A DNA stretch of 64,000 nt. Origin: an uncultured Pirellula sp. (GTDB taxonomy: Bacteria > Planctomycetota > Planctomycetia > Pirellulales > Pirellulaceae). The DNA is taken from positions 1-64,000 of the forward strand of contig CAIOHR010000204.1 in the NCBI GenBank assembly GCA_903858115.1, written 5' to 3'. Below are positions 53,027-62,099 of this stretch, piece after piece; the stretch's first letter is position 1, and each line of letters opens with the position of its first letter. The notes beneath the pieces were generated by a model. That model did no database searches. It was not told the DNA's origin and worked only from the letters and a program-made list of their open reading frames with translations. Position numbers and translations under genes: made by a program.

Positions 53027-53455
53027 GATTTCCTCGGTAGTTCAAGCGATTGCGAAACGGAGAATAGCTGCGAACAAAATTAATGAAGCCGCGTTGATGT
53101 CAAGAATCGCGTCCTTGCGAAACCCGTTACACCATTGCGGCTAAGCACAGAAGCGCTGATTTCGTCCACTCGGCCGACTTCCTTGCTAGCGAGAGTGGCT
53201 CAGCACAACTGGAACGACCGTCTCCAGTCGTCTAGTGTCAGTATCGGTTGTTCCGCATGTAGTTATTGAATCGGCAGAATCTCTGGACGCAGAGCCTCGT
53301 TATTTTACCGATTTTACCATCTTTGCTGAGAGTGCTAGCAGAGATCTGACGCTTCGGGGGCATTCGTCATGCAGTGGCCGCGGGGTCCAAAGATTCCGAC
53401 CTAGGTTTCTAAGCTTGTCAGTCTTTCAGAACCCATATTTTTTCATCAACTTGAT
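53027..53455. other. Divergent intergenic region, no gene seen
   Basis: This 429-base stretch separates the methyltransferase (minus) and the subtilase (plus). It contains a short dyad (CTGGA / TCCAG) at about 53209-53227 and no gene-like frame with a ribosome site. Confidence 0.5.
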
Positions 53456-56212
53456 ATGTTCCAGTATTTCAAGCGATTCGTGTCGTCCGCCCCAATCGGC
53501 AACACAACATCTATCGACTTGTGGGATCATGTCGGCAAATTGGAGCGGTGTGAGCAGCGTCTTGCGCTTTCCTCGATGCCTTGGCATCCCCTGGGGGTGG
53601 GACCATTCGAGCTACAACCCTCTCCTCCGATCGAAACACCCGATTTGCCATCGCCGTGGAATGACAATCCCATAGCCTTCCCTAACATCGATGCCCATCT
53701 TGCCCACGCTCACCAACAAACGGGCTGGAATGGGGTTCACTCTCAATTCGGATTGGATGGTAAAGGACAGACCGTTGCGATCATCGATAGTGGCATTGCA
53801 TTTGATCATGTGGCGTTGGGGCGTGGGTATGGTACAGGCCACCGAGTCGTCGGCGGGTGGGATTTCGCCGAAAACGATAATCGCCCGTACGACGATGCAC
53901 CTGCTGGCTTTCATGGGACTCACGTCGCAGGAATCGTCGGTGCAAACGATGGTGTGCATTTCGGCGTTGCTCCCAATGTCGACTTGGTCTCCTTGCGGGT
54001 ATTCAACGATATTGGTAAAGGAGAGTTGGCGTGGACCGAATCAGCACTTCGCTGGGTTTATGACAATCGCAATACGTTTGCCAATCCAATCACGACCGTG
54101 AATCTCTCTTTGGGATCGAGTTGGAATTCAAGTACGATTCCTGTTTGGGCAACGCTCGAAGACGAACTCGCTCAATTGCATCAAGCTGGCATCGTAGTGG
54201 TAGCGTCGGCAGGTAACTCTTTTCAACAATACAAAACTCCCGGGTTAGCTTACCCTGCTTCGAGCCCGTTCGTTATTCCAGTAGCAAGTATCGATAGCAA
54301 CAGTCAACTCAGCGACTTCAGTCAACGCGACTCTCGTGTGATTGCTGCACCAGGACGAGGTATCGAAAGCACGGTGCCTGACTATTTCTTCGGTCGCGAC
54401 GGCAATCCGAACGATTGGGCTAACGCGAGCGGCACGAGTATGGCTGCACCCTATGTGGCTGGCGCTACCGTGCTGATCCGTGAAGCCATGGAGCTTGCAG
54501 GCATTCAGAATATCACACCACAATCGATCTACGATACACTTCGCAATACTGCCAATAGTGTATTCGACTCGGTAACCAATCAATCCTATCGAAGCTTGGA
54601 TTTGGATCGAGCCATCGAGTCTATTCTGCCTCGAGATAGCGTGGGTGATTCATTTGCAGATTCGTCTCTACTGAATGTCCAGTCCCATGGGTCATTGAAC
54701 GGCTGGATCAATTCGTTGTCGGATCAGGATGTGTATCGAATGAACGCCACACAAAATGGCGAGATTCGCTTTCAGATAGACAGTGCGCATCTGGAAAAGG
54801 AAACGGTTCATTTGATTCGCAACGGCCAAGAATCACTGGTCCGTTTTTCCAATGGTCTAGGTTCGATTCAAGTCAACGCGGGAGAGTCGATAGGATTGCG
54901 CATCTCCGATGGTCAATCGGTAGGTCAATACAAACTGGATTGGAGCTTTGCAGCTTCCTCCTCCGGTACCAATCAAGTCCCTTCCTTCGCCTCTATTCAA
55001 GGAGATACGCTCACGATTCTCGGCACATCCGGTGCGAATCAGATTGCTCTGGATCTGAGTTCGGGAATTCGAGTCGACGTTGATGGTGCCACCCATCAAT
55101 GGAACAACAACTCTATTCGCAATGTCGTGATCGACGGATTGCAAAACAATGACTCGATTCGTATTGTTGGCTCTACCCTCGCTGATCGAATCGATTTGCG
55201 TCCCAACCAAGTTGAATTGAACAACGAGTTGCTTTCCGTGCGCGTCAACAACGTAGAAAACGTTCAATTTGTCGGAGGTGGTGGTCCAGACCGAGCTTAT
55301 CTCTTCGATGGTGCGACGGACGATCGACTTAGCCTCTGGCCAAACAAAGCTGAGCTGACGGGCGTGGGTTACGCATTTTCAGTGGAACAAGTCAACCGAA
55401 TTTTCATCCATGCGCTACAGGGAGGAGATGATCAGGCTTTCGTGTATGACTCACTTGGAAATGATACCCTCAGTGTGCGACCTCAATTCTCGAGCATGAG
55501 CGGCCAGGGGTACTTTAACTACTTGTCAGGTTTCGAGCGTGTCTTCGCTTATGCCAACACAGGTGGAGTAGACCGGGCCCAGTTGTATGACTCCGTTGGT
55601 AACGATCTGTTTAGTACAAGCGGCGAAGTAACGTCCCTTGTAGGCTCCGGCTTTTCCACGTTTGCGCGAGGCTTTGAGAATGTCGAAGCGTATGCCAATG
55701 CAGGCGGAATCGATCGCGCTTTGGTTTACGCACCAACTGGAGGAAGGCTAACATCGGGAGTCGATTTCGTTGGCATGGAAGGCACGGGCAGAACCAGTAT
55801 CGCGAGAGGCTTTGAGCGAACCGAGCTATTCGCCAACGGAGCATCTACAAACCTCAATACGATTCGAACAAACTCGCTCGAACTCGACTCCGATCAACCA
55901 ACGGCCATGAGCCCAGCCCCCATTCTGCCAGGAATTGCCTTAGGGGCGATGGCAGAGACGGGGTACACCGGGATCGCAATGAATATAGGATCCTCGATTG
56001 ATTTCGAGGCGGACTCTGGCGCTCCATTGCATTCGGCGCCATTACACTCGGCGGGAGGCAGTATCAATCGATCGGATAGCTATGTAAGGTCGATGGATTT
56101 ATCCATGGATTCACAAATTTTGCAGAATGTAGAGGAGGCATTGGACGCGTTGATTGCAGCTGAGTCGGAGAGCGATCGTGACATCCTGGATCAGATTTTC
56201 GGCAGATTGTGA
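53456..56212 (+). CDS. Secreted S8 subtilisin-like peptidase with C-terminal 47-residue repeats
   Basis: A 918-residue extracellular serine peptidase. The triad is intact: D111 in VAIIDSGIAF, H156 in GTHVAGIVGAN and S328 in GTSMAAPYVAG, with the oxyanion asparagine in VVASAGNSF. The first 45 residues contain CEQRLALSS, resembling the LEPR-XLL-type N-terminal sorting motif of planctomycete exported proteins rather than a normal signal peptide. After a pre-peptidase-C-like region (about 395-500) come at least four repeats of 46-47 residues, each starting GG-x-D-x-A and ending in an aromatic strand (ANT/ANA), over about 606-795. The C-terminal tail is acidic. Function: exported protein degradation; the repeats may bind a surface or matrix. 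Confidence 0.9.
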   Translation: MFQYFKRFVSSAPIGNTTSIDLWDHVGKLERCEQRLALSSMPWHPLGVGPFELQPSPPIETPDLPSPWNDNPIAFPNIDAHLAHAHQQTGWNGVHSQFGLDGKGQTVAIIDSGIAFDHVALGRGYGTGHRVVGGWDFAENDNRPYDDAPAGFHGTHVAGIVGANDGVHFGVAPNVDLVSLRVFNDIGKGELAWTESALRWVYDNRNTFANPITTVNLSLGSSWNSSTIPVWATLEDELAQLHQAGIVVVASAGNSFQQYKTPGLAYPASSPFVIPVASIDSNSQLSDFSQRDSRVIAAPGRGIESTVPDYFFGRDGNPNDWANASGTSMAAPYVAGATVLIREAMELAGIQNITPQSIYDTLRNTANSVFDSVTNQSYRSLDLDRAIESILPRDSVGDSFADSSLLNVQSHGSLNGWINSLSDQDVYRMNATQNGEIRFQIDSAHLEKETVHLIRNGQESLVRFSNGLGSIQVNAGESIGLRISDGQSVGQYKLDWSFAASSSGTNQVPSFASIQGDTLTILGTSGANQIALDLSSGIRVDVDGATHQWNNNSIRNVVIDGLQNNDSIRIVGSTLADRIDLRPNQVELNNELLSVRVNNVENVQFVGGGGPDRAYLFDGATDDRLSLWPNKAELTGVGYAFSVEQVNRIFIHALQGGDDQAFVYDSLGNDTLSVRPQFSSMSGQGYFNYLSGFERVFAYANTGGVDRAQLYDSVGNDLFSTSGEVTSLVGSGFSTFARGFENVEAYANAGGIDRALVYAPTGGRLTSGVDFVGMEGTGRTSIARGFERTELFANGASTNLNTIRTNSLELDSDQPTAMSPAPILPGIALGAMAETGYTGIAMNIGSSIDFEADSGAPLHSAPLHSAGGSINRSDSYVRSMDLSMDSQILQNVEEALDALIAAESESDRDILDQIFGRL

Positions 56213-56350
56213 GTATTGGTAGGTTTTTGCAGCCTCCGCAGGCCTCAAATCTTACCCAGCCTTCTTGAACTACCGTCCTTTCCGGCTATTCTCAAGGTAT
56301 AGGAAGTTGCGGGATGTCGCGACGAAACACGAGGATCTTGGAGGAGCTTC

Positions 56351-57559
56351 ATGAGAAATAAATTGGTTCGATGGTTGTCCGGTGCTGCCGTAGTGGCGAG
56401 TTTTGCAGCATTCGCCGGGCTGGTGAGCGCAGGGTATGGTTCCAGTGGCTCATATGGGGGATACGCTTCATCATATGGCTCGAGCGGTGGCTCTGCCGGC
56501 TACGGTTCCAGCGGCGGATACACAGCGGGCTATGGTTCCAGCGGCGGATACACCGCGGGGTATGGATCTAGCGGTGTGGCAAGTTACGGTGGATCGTCGG
56601 GCGGGTATGTCGGCCCGCTTCGAAGGTTGCACAACCACATCCACGACGGAATCCACAACCGAACGGCCGCGCGCGCTGCTGCACGAAGCTACGGCAGTTC
56701 GGGCGGAAGCTCCGGAGCTCTCTATTCCTCAAGCTACGGTTCTTCCGGTGGTTCTTCGGGAGGTAGTTACGCGAGTGGCGGGTCCTCTGGTGGAGGTTCG
56801 TCCGGTGGCAGCTATTTGCCATCCTACAGCCATGGATCCTCAGGCGGCGGATCATCCGGTGGAGGATCATCCGGAGGAGGATCCTCAGGCAGCTACACTC
56901 CGACTTATTCGGGAGGCTCGTCCGGTTCCATTCATCATTATGGATCTTATGACAGCGTGATCATGGATAGCTCCGTGCCTATGAGCAGCAATGCTTCTGG
57001 GGTATTGCGAAGCTCCAACAAAGTATCCACTTCCCAGTCGTTCGATCCCCGCGAGATTCATCTCGTGGTGAATTTGCCAGAAGATGCCAAGATGTTTGTC
57101 AACGGGAACGCGACAACATCGACGGGTACGTCGAGGCATTTTGTTAGCCGAAACCTGAACGAAGGAGAGAGCTATCGATTCGAACTAAAGGCCGTCTTAG
57201 CCGATGCCAATGGAAATGAAGTCCAGAAAACCAAGACGGTTGTATTGAACAGCGGGAACGGCGAAGAAATCAACTTCGACATGCAGTCGAACGATGAACC
57301 AACGGAAACCGTATTGACATTGAAGGTACCGGAAGACGCCTCGGTCATCTTGGCGAACAACGTTACCAAGAATTCTGGTTCGGCCCGGGTGTTCCGTACC
57401 AAACAACTGCGTAACGGCGAATCGTGGGATGACTACAAGATTCAAGTGACGGTTGCGGGAGTTACAAAGGAAAAGGTTATTCGATTGATTGGCGGTGACA
57501 ATCTCGAATTGACCTTTAACTTTGACGACGCCGTTGATGCAAAGCTGGCCATGCAATAA
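56351..57559 (+). CDS. Gly/Ser/Tyr-rich exported protein with two TIGR03000 domains
   Basis: A 402-residue protein. A signal peptide (about 1-27) is followed by a 190-residue low-complexity region of YGSSGG and SSGGGSSGG repeats containing a short basic helix (RRLHNHIHDGIHNRTAARAAAR). Two related beta domains make up the C-terminal half, about residues 235-310 and 315-390: each has LxVxxPEDAxxxxxN, TSTGTSRHFVSRNL or KNSGSARVFRTKQL, and a closing strand EEINFDM or LELTFNF. This is the TIGR03000 domain known from planctomycetes. It is followed by an intrinsic terminator. A cell-envelope or matrix role is plausible. Confidence 0.85.
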   Translation: MRNKLVRWLSGAAVVASFAAFAGLVSAGYGSSGSYGGYASSYGSSGGSAGYGSSGGYTAGYGSSGGYTAGYGSSGVASYGGSSGGYVGPLRRLHNHIHDGIHNRTAARAAARSYGSSGGSSGALYSSSYGSSGGSSGGSYASGGSSGGGSSGGSYLPSYSHGSSGGGSSGGGSSGGGSSGSYTPTYSGGSSGSIHHYGSYDSVIMDSSVPMSSNASGVLRSSNKVSTSQSFDPREIHLVVNLPEDAKMFVNGNATTSTGTSRHFVSRNLNEGESYRFELKAVLADANGNEVQKTKTVVLNSGNGEEINFDMQSNDEPTETVLTLKVPEDASVILANNVTKNSGSARVFRTKQLRNGESWDDYKIQVTVAGVTKEKVIRLIGGDNLELTFNFDDAVDAKLAMQ

Positions 57560-57590
57560 CGACTAGGGTGGCTCTACACGAGTTCTCAAC

Positions 57591-57622
57591 AAAGGCTCCG
57601 ATTTCATCGGGGCCTTTTTTTG
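57591..57622 (+). terminator. Intrinsic terminator after the TIGR03000 gene
   Basis: AAGGCTCCGAT and ATCGGGGCCTT form an 11-bp stem with one T.G pair and a three-base loop, followed directly by seven T residues. It lies 32 bp after the stop codon. Confidence 0.93.
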
Positions 57623-57728
57623 TGTACTACCCTAATTTTGAGCGTTTCACTCGGCTGGGAGTGCTTCAAACGTGAGTCCAGGTTATCATCAATAGCAACC
57701 TATCAAATGACTTTATAAACGGATTTCC

Positions 57729-59315
57729 ATGTCGACCGATTCAACGCAACGGCCTGCTGCATCTACCACGCAACCTCAATCTCGAACGGTCGCGGTCGTT
57801 GACATTGGGGCGACCAGTGTCAGGATGGCGATCGCAGAAATCGATTCGCGATCTTCGGTTCGAATCCTGGAGGAAGTATCGCAAGTAGTCTCGCTCGGTC
57901 ATGATACTTTTTCGACACAGCGAATTAGTAGAAAGAGCATTGAAGAATGCGCCATCGTATTGCGCAGTTGCCGTCGATTGATGCAGGAGTATGGCATCAC
58001 GCGCCCAGAACAAATGCGGATTGTGGCAACGAGCGCGGTACGCGAGGCCAGCAATCGACTGGCGTTTATCGACCGAATGTTCATTGCGACGGGTCTCGAA
58101 GTGGAATCTCTCGACGAAGCGGAAGTGAACCGTATAACGTACATGGGGGTTCAGCCTCTCCTGCAGGGGACCGCCTCGCTTTCTTCCGTCAAAACGATTG
58201 TGGTCGAAGTGGGTAGCGGCAGTACCGAAGTGCTGGTGGTCCGCGGTGGAAACGTATTGTTTTCTAATACGTACCGTCTGGGGTCGCTCCGAATGCTTGA
58301 ACAAGTGGATCGACTAAATACTTCGATGGCCAAGCAGCGGACGATTATCGAATCGCAGGTACATCGATTTGTACATCAGATTTTTGAACATGTAGATTCA
58401 GACAAACTGGTCCAAATGGTCGCTTTGGGTGGCGACATGCGACTCGCCGCCAATAATTTGAACTCGACCCATCTAGGTCGCGATTTGAGAAGCGTGTCAC
58501 TAGCCGACTTGACTAACTTTGCACGCATGATCGGCGGATTGCGAGAAGAAGACTTGGTCGCTCGATTTGGAGTCAGCTACGCAGATGCGGAAACTTTGTG
58601 GCCGGCATTGCTGAGCTATATTTATTTGGCGAGAGAATTCCAATTGCCCGTCCTGCATGTCGCAGAGACAAATCTGCGTGATGGACTGCTGAGCGATTTA
58701 GCTGTCCGCGATGCTTGGACGGCAGAGTTTCGGAATCAGATCATTCGATCTGCGATCAATCTGGGAAGAAAATTGGCATTTGACGAGACGCACGCCCGGC
58801 ATGTCGCAACTCTCTCTCGCAAGTTGTTTTCCGATTTGGCCGCCGAGCATCAATTGGACCAACGAATGGAGTTGATCCTTTATCTCGCGGCTCTCCTGCA
58901 CGAAGTGGGCCTTTTCGTAAACGCAAGAAGTCATCACAAGCATGCGATGTACATTATTCGAAACAGCGAACTCTTTGGACTGTCGGTCAAAGATCTGTTG
59001 CTCGTTTCATTGATTGTTCGCTACCACCGTAGATCATCGCCGCAACCGGACCACGAGGGGTACGCAACATTGGATCGCAGCGACCGCGTCGCGGTAGCCA
59101 AACTCGCCGCCATTCTAAGGCTCGCTATTGCGCTGGATGAATCACGATCGCAGCGTATCGGCAACATCCGATGCCACAGAGACGACGATAGACTCATTAT
59201 TACGACGCACGGAATCGAAGACGTTTCCTTGGAACAGCTAACGGTCCGGCAATCAGGTGACCTGTTCGAGGAAATCTTCGGGATGAGTGTGTTCTTAAGA
59301 AGCGATCCGGGATAG
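57729..59315 (+). CDS. Ppx/GppA phosphatase family protein with HD-type C-terminus
   Basis: A 528-residue protein of the exopolyphosphatase/pppGpp phosphatase family. The ASKHA-type ATPase fold is visible: VVDIGATSVRMAIAEI near residue 24, ATSAVREASNR, DEAEVNRITYMGV and VEVGSGSTEVLVV. The usual IDIGSNS is VDIGATS and DIGGGST is EVGSGST, slight departures at phosphate-contact loops. The C-terminal part (about 330-500) has an HD-like helical domain with LLHEVGLFVN and SHHKHAMYII. It leads a tight plus-strand run with the DUF58 gene 7 bp downstream. Polyphosphate or (p)ppGpp turnover is likely. Confidence 0.9.
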   Translation: MSTDSTQRPAASTTQPQSRTVAVVDIGATSVRMAIAEIDSRSSVRILEEVSQVVSLGHDTFSTQRISRKSIEECAIVLRSCRRLMQEYGITRPEQMRIVATSAVREASNRLAFIDRMFIATGLEVESLDEAEVNRITYMGVQPLLQGTASLSSVKTIVVEVGSGSTEVLVVRGGNVLFSNTYRLGSLRMLEQVDRLNTSMAKQRTIIESQVHRFVHQIFEHVDSDKLVQMVALGGDMRLAANNLNSTHLGRDLRSVSLADLTNFARMIGGLREEDLVARFGVSYADAETLWPALLSYIYLAREFQLPVLHVAETNLRDGLLSDLAVRDAWTAEFRNQIIRSAINLGRKLAFDETHARHVATLSRKLFSDLAAEHQLDQRMELILYLAALLHEVGLFVNARSHHKHAMYIIRNSELFGLSVKDLLLVSLIVRYHRRSSPQPDHEGYATLDRSDRVAVAKLAAILRLAIALDESRSQRIGNIRCHRDDDRLIITTHGIEDVSLEQLTVRQSGDLFEEIFGMSVFLRSDPG

Positions 59316-59322
59316 CGATCAT

Positions 59323-60633
59323 ATGTTTTTGATTCCCCTCATCGCGATCATTCTGTTGATCGGAATCGTGACAGGTTCCAACTGGTTCGCTTTGGGGGCG
59401 TGTACGTTGCTGGTTGTCTTTCACTTTGCTAGGTACTTTTCGGAGAAGTGGGCTTCGAGCATTGAAGTGGAGAGAACCGTCTCAACTCACGAGACGAACA
59501 TCGGAGAGTCTGTCCAGGTCGGACTCAAGCTCGTTAACAAAACCAAGTTTTTTGTCCCGTGGTTGTTGTTGGAAGACACGTTGCCCAAGCGAGCGATCTC
59601 GCGACCGAATCGCGCGTTAGAGTTGGTTGGTTCTGCGGCCAAGCTCTATTTCTTTCGGCCTGGTCAATTGGCGATGTTGGCCTACAAACTGATTCCGCGA
59701 CGACGCGGATACTTCCGCCTTGGACCAACATTGTTAGAGACTGGAGACTTGCTGGGGTTGCACCGACAGCATCGCATCGTATCGGAGACCAACTTTTTGC
59801 TCGTGTTGCCAAAGCTGATTCCGCTCGAAGGAGTGAATGTTACGACACGCAGGCCGATGGGAGAGCTTCGTGCCAATGAACGAACGCTGGATGATCCAAC
59901 GCAAATGGTTGGCATTCGGGCGTATCGACCAGGCGACCCATTGAACCGAATTCATTGGAAAGCCACAGCGAGAACGGGTGTTTTGCATTCACGCGTTTTT
60001 CAGCCAACTTGTTTGCAAGGTGCGATGCTCGTCTTAGACATGCATCGCGATTCGAATCCGGATCGTAACGAACCGATGCGAACCGATCTTGCAGTAACAG
60101 CGGCAGCGTCGATTATTCATACACTCTACTTGATGAATCAACCGTTCGGTTTGATCAGCAATGGCCGTGATGCTGCGGACCGTTTCCGTCAAGAAGAGTT
60201 AGCTTCAGATTATTCCAATCGAGATGCGATTCGACTCTCGGTTCAAAAGGAAGAAAAGAATGATCGGCTCAAGCCCTTGATCATCGACGCTGGTGTTGGA
60301 CCAGAAAAGTTTTCTGAAATTCATCGAACGCTTGCTCGACTGGAGCGAACCGACGGTCTCAATCTCTGTCAGTTGCTCAGTGAAACGCAAAGTCGATTGC
60401 CTCGTCAATTGGCTATTCTGGTGATTCTACAAACCGTCAACGAAGAGGCGGCGCTTTCGCTCGCACTGTTGCGAAAGCAAGGATTTTCCGTATCTGTCAT
60501 TGTGAATCAACACACGTTGGATGGAGCTGACGATGCGGCGGCAATGCTCGTGGGTCAACGGCTTCCTGTGTACGCATTACCAGACGAGCAATCGGTACCC
60601 ACCGTTTGCCAAAACATGCTTCTAATGCGATGA
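59323..60633 (+). CDS. DUF58 domain membrane protein
   Basis: A 436-residue protein with two hydrophobic segments at the extreme N-terminus (about 2-32), a beta-rich middle region, and the DUF58 signature RAYRPGDPLNRIHWKATAR near residue 205. A von Willebrand A-like part follows (AMLVLDMHRDSN). DUF58 proteins usually sit with MoxR ATPases and transglutaminase-like proteins; neither is present here, and the gene lies between Ppx/GppA and Dus genes. It starts 7 bp after its predecessor and ends 7 bp before the next gene. Confidence 0.9.
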   Translation: MFLIPLIAIILLIGIVTGSNWFALGACTLLVVFHFARYFSEKWASSIEVERTVSTHETNIGESVQVGLKLVNKTKFFVPWLLLEDTLPKRAISRPNRALELVGSAAKLYFFRPGQLAMLAYKLIPRRRGYFRLGPTLLETGDLLGLHRQHRIVSETNFLLVLPKLIPLEGVNVTTRRPMGELRANERTLDDPTQMVGIRAYRPGDPLNRIHWKATARTGVLHSRVFQPTCLQGAMLVLDMHRDSNPDRNEPMRTDLAVTAAASIIHTLYLMNQPFGLISNGRDAADRFRQEELASDYSNRDAIRLSVQKEEKNDRLKPLIIDAGVGPEKFSEIHRTLARLERTDGLNLCQLLSETQSRLPRQLAILVILQTVNEEAALSLALLRKQGFSVSVIVNQHTLDGADDAAAMLVGQRLPVYALPDEQSVPTVCQNMLLMR

Positions 60634-60640
60634 TCTTGTC

Positions 60641-61744
60641 ATGCAAACACTCGATACCAATACCACAAACCAGACAACATCCGACGCTGCTGAGCCTCTG
60701 TACCGACCGCTGAATATCGGAAATGTCCACGTCGGATTTCCCGTCGTCCAAGCGGCATTGAGCGGTTACAGCGATTGGGCAATGCGCGTGATCGCACGGC
60801 GGATGGGTGCATCGTATTCGTTGTGCGAAGTGATGCTCGATCAATTCTTGGTCGGCCTGAAAGATCGCAAACGGACGCAGCACTTTCTATACAATACGCC
60901 CGAAGAACATCCCGTCGCGGGTCAGTTGATGGGCGCGGAGCCCGAACAGTTCGCCTTGGGAGCACAGAAGCTCGTCGAAGCGGGCTTTGCGGTGATCGAC
61001 ATCAATTTCGGATGCCCGGTGCGTAAGGTGCTTGGACGATGTCGCGGTGGCTTTCATTTGAGCCAACCCGCCGTGGCATTGGAGATTGTACAACGAACGC
61101 GGGATATCGTTCCGAGTCATATTCCAGTCTCGATCAAGATGCGACGAGGGATCGATGATACGCCCGAAAGTCGCGAACGCTTCTTTGAGATTCTGGATGG
61201 TGCGTTCAACTATGGCATCTCTGCGATCACCGTCCACGGCAGAACGGTCGAACAACGGTATGTCGGCCCGAGCCGTTGGCAGTTTTTGACCGATGTCAAA
61301 AAACATGTCGGCTCGAAGACAATCCTCGGGAGCGGCGACTTGTTCAGCGCGATGGATTGTTTGCGAATGATGCAAGAGACGGGCGTCGACGGGGTCACAG
61401 TTGCGAGAGGTTGCATCGGCAACCCGTGGATCTTCGCCCAAGCTCGCGCGATTTTCGAAGGCCGACCGCTTCCACCTCCACCGAGTCTCTTGGAGCAACG
61501 AGAGATCATATTGGAGCACTTCCGTTTAGCGGAACAACTTTATGGTCATGAACGAGCGGGTGTCCCGATGCGAAAATTCGGAATCAAGTATTCACAACTC
61601 CATCCGAACGGCATCGAAGTTCGAACCGAGTTTGCCCGAGTAAAAAACCTGAACGAATGGAAGAGCGTCTTGGACAAATGGTACGCGGAAGATCTGCCTG
61701 GCAACTATCCGAAGTTTTCTGAACTTGAGACTGAGTGTGAGTGA
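60641..61744 (+). CDS. tRNA-dihydrouridine synthase family protein
   Basis: A 367-residue FMN enzyme that reduces uridine in tRNA. The TIM barrel begins near residue 29 and shows LCEVMLDQFL, DINFGCPVRKV with the catalytic cysteine, SIKMRRGID, ITVHGRT and GVDGVTVARGCIGNPWIF. The loop after the catalytic cysteine reads GRCRGGFHLSQ instead of the usual RGAGAALL form, so the substrate pocket is divergent. It is closest to the DusB-like group. The last codons overlap the next gene inside a 15-bp tandem repeat. Confidence 0.9.
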   Translation: MQTLDTNTTNQTTSDAAEPLYRPLNIGNVHVGFPVVQAALSGYSDWAMRVIARRMGASYSLCEVMLDQFLVGLKDRKRTQHFLYNTPEEHPVAGQLMGAEPEQFALGAQKLVEAGFAVIDINFGCPVRKVLGRCRGGFHLSQPAVALEIVQRTRDIVPSHIPVSIKMRRGIDDTPESRERFFEILDGAFNYGISAITVHGRTVEQRYVGPSRWQFLTDVKKHVGSKTILGSGDLFSAMDCLRMMQETGVDGVTVARGCIGNPWIFAQARAIFEGRPLPPPPSLLEQREIILEHFRLAEQLYGHERAGVPMRKFGIKYSQLHPNGIEVRTEFARVKNLNEWKSVLDKWYAEDLPGNYPKFSELETECE

Positions 61745-61781
61745 CCCCAGCGTGAGTGAACCGAGTGTGAGTGAGCCGCAT
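61737..61781 (+). repeat. 15-bp tandem repeat spanning a stop/start junction
   Basis: Three units at 61737-61751, 61752-61766 and 61767-61781, of the form GTGAGTGAxCCCAGC. The first unit covers the TGA stop of the Dus gene (61742-61744). Each unit begins with a GTG in frame with the next gene, giving VSDPS, VSEPS and VSEPH. Confidence 0.85.
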
Positions 61782-62099
61782 CGAATCTATCTGCGATCCC
61801 ACATCGGCTGGAGTGTCGAGCGAACGGGAGAGAAATTCATCGCCCGTCGAACATTTCGGAGCTCAGAAGGGCTCGCGGCGGCCAAACGCGTAGAGCTCGT
61901 TATCGAATCCGCAGACATGCCTATGAGCGTGCGATTAAATCAAAAGATTTTGAGCGACTCTCGTCAAACATCACCTTGGCATTGGCCGATTGCCGATTCG
62001 CTAGCCCTTTCGAATGCGATTGAGTTAGAATGGGAAACTCACGAGCTAACAACTCATCCTCCCTCCTTTGAAGTACGGTTAGAAATATGCGAATCATGA
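61737..62099 (+). CDS. Small hypothetical protein with N-terminal SVSEP repeats
   Basis: About 120 residues. The N-terminus is a short SVSEP-type repeat, then a compact region with RIYLRSHIGWSVERTGEKFIARR, a strand-rich centre and a final LEWETHEL and FEVRLEICE. No signal or membrane segment is seen. Start codon uncertain: GTGs at 61737, 61752 and 61767 and a TTG at 61725 are all possible. Its end overlaps the DUF1080 gene by 13 bp, suggesting coupled translation. Function unknown. Confidence 0.6.
   Translation: MSDPSVSEPSVSEPHRIYLRSHIGWSVERTGEKFIARRTFRSSEGLAAAKRVELVIESADMPMSVRLNQKILSDSRQTSPWHWPIADSLALSNAIELEWETHELTTHPPSFEVRLEICES

Noticed and set aside
56436..56960. 174-codon plus-strand frame within the Gly/Ser/Tyr-rich gene
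   Set aside because: Frame shadow of low-complexity repeats; the main frame has a signal peptide and known domains.
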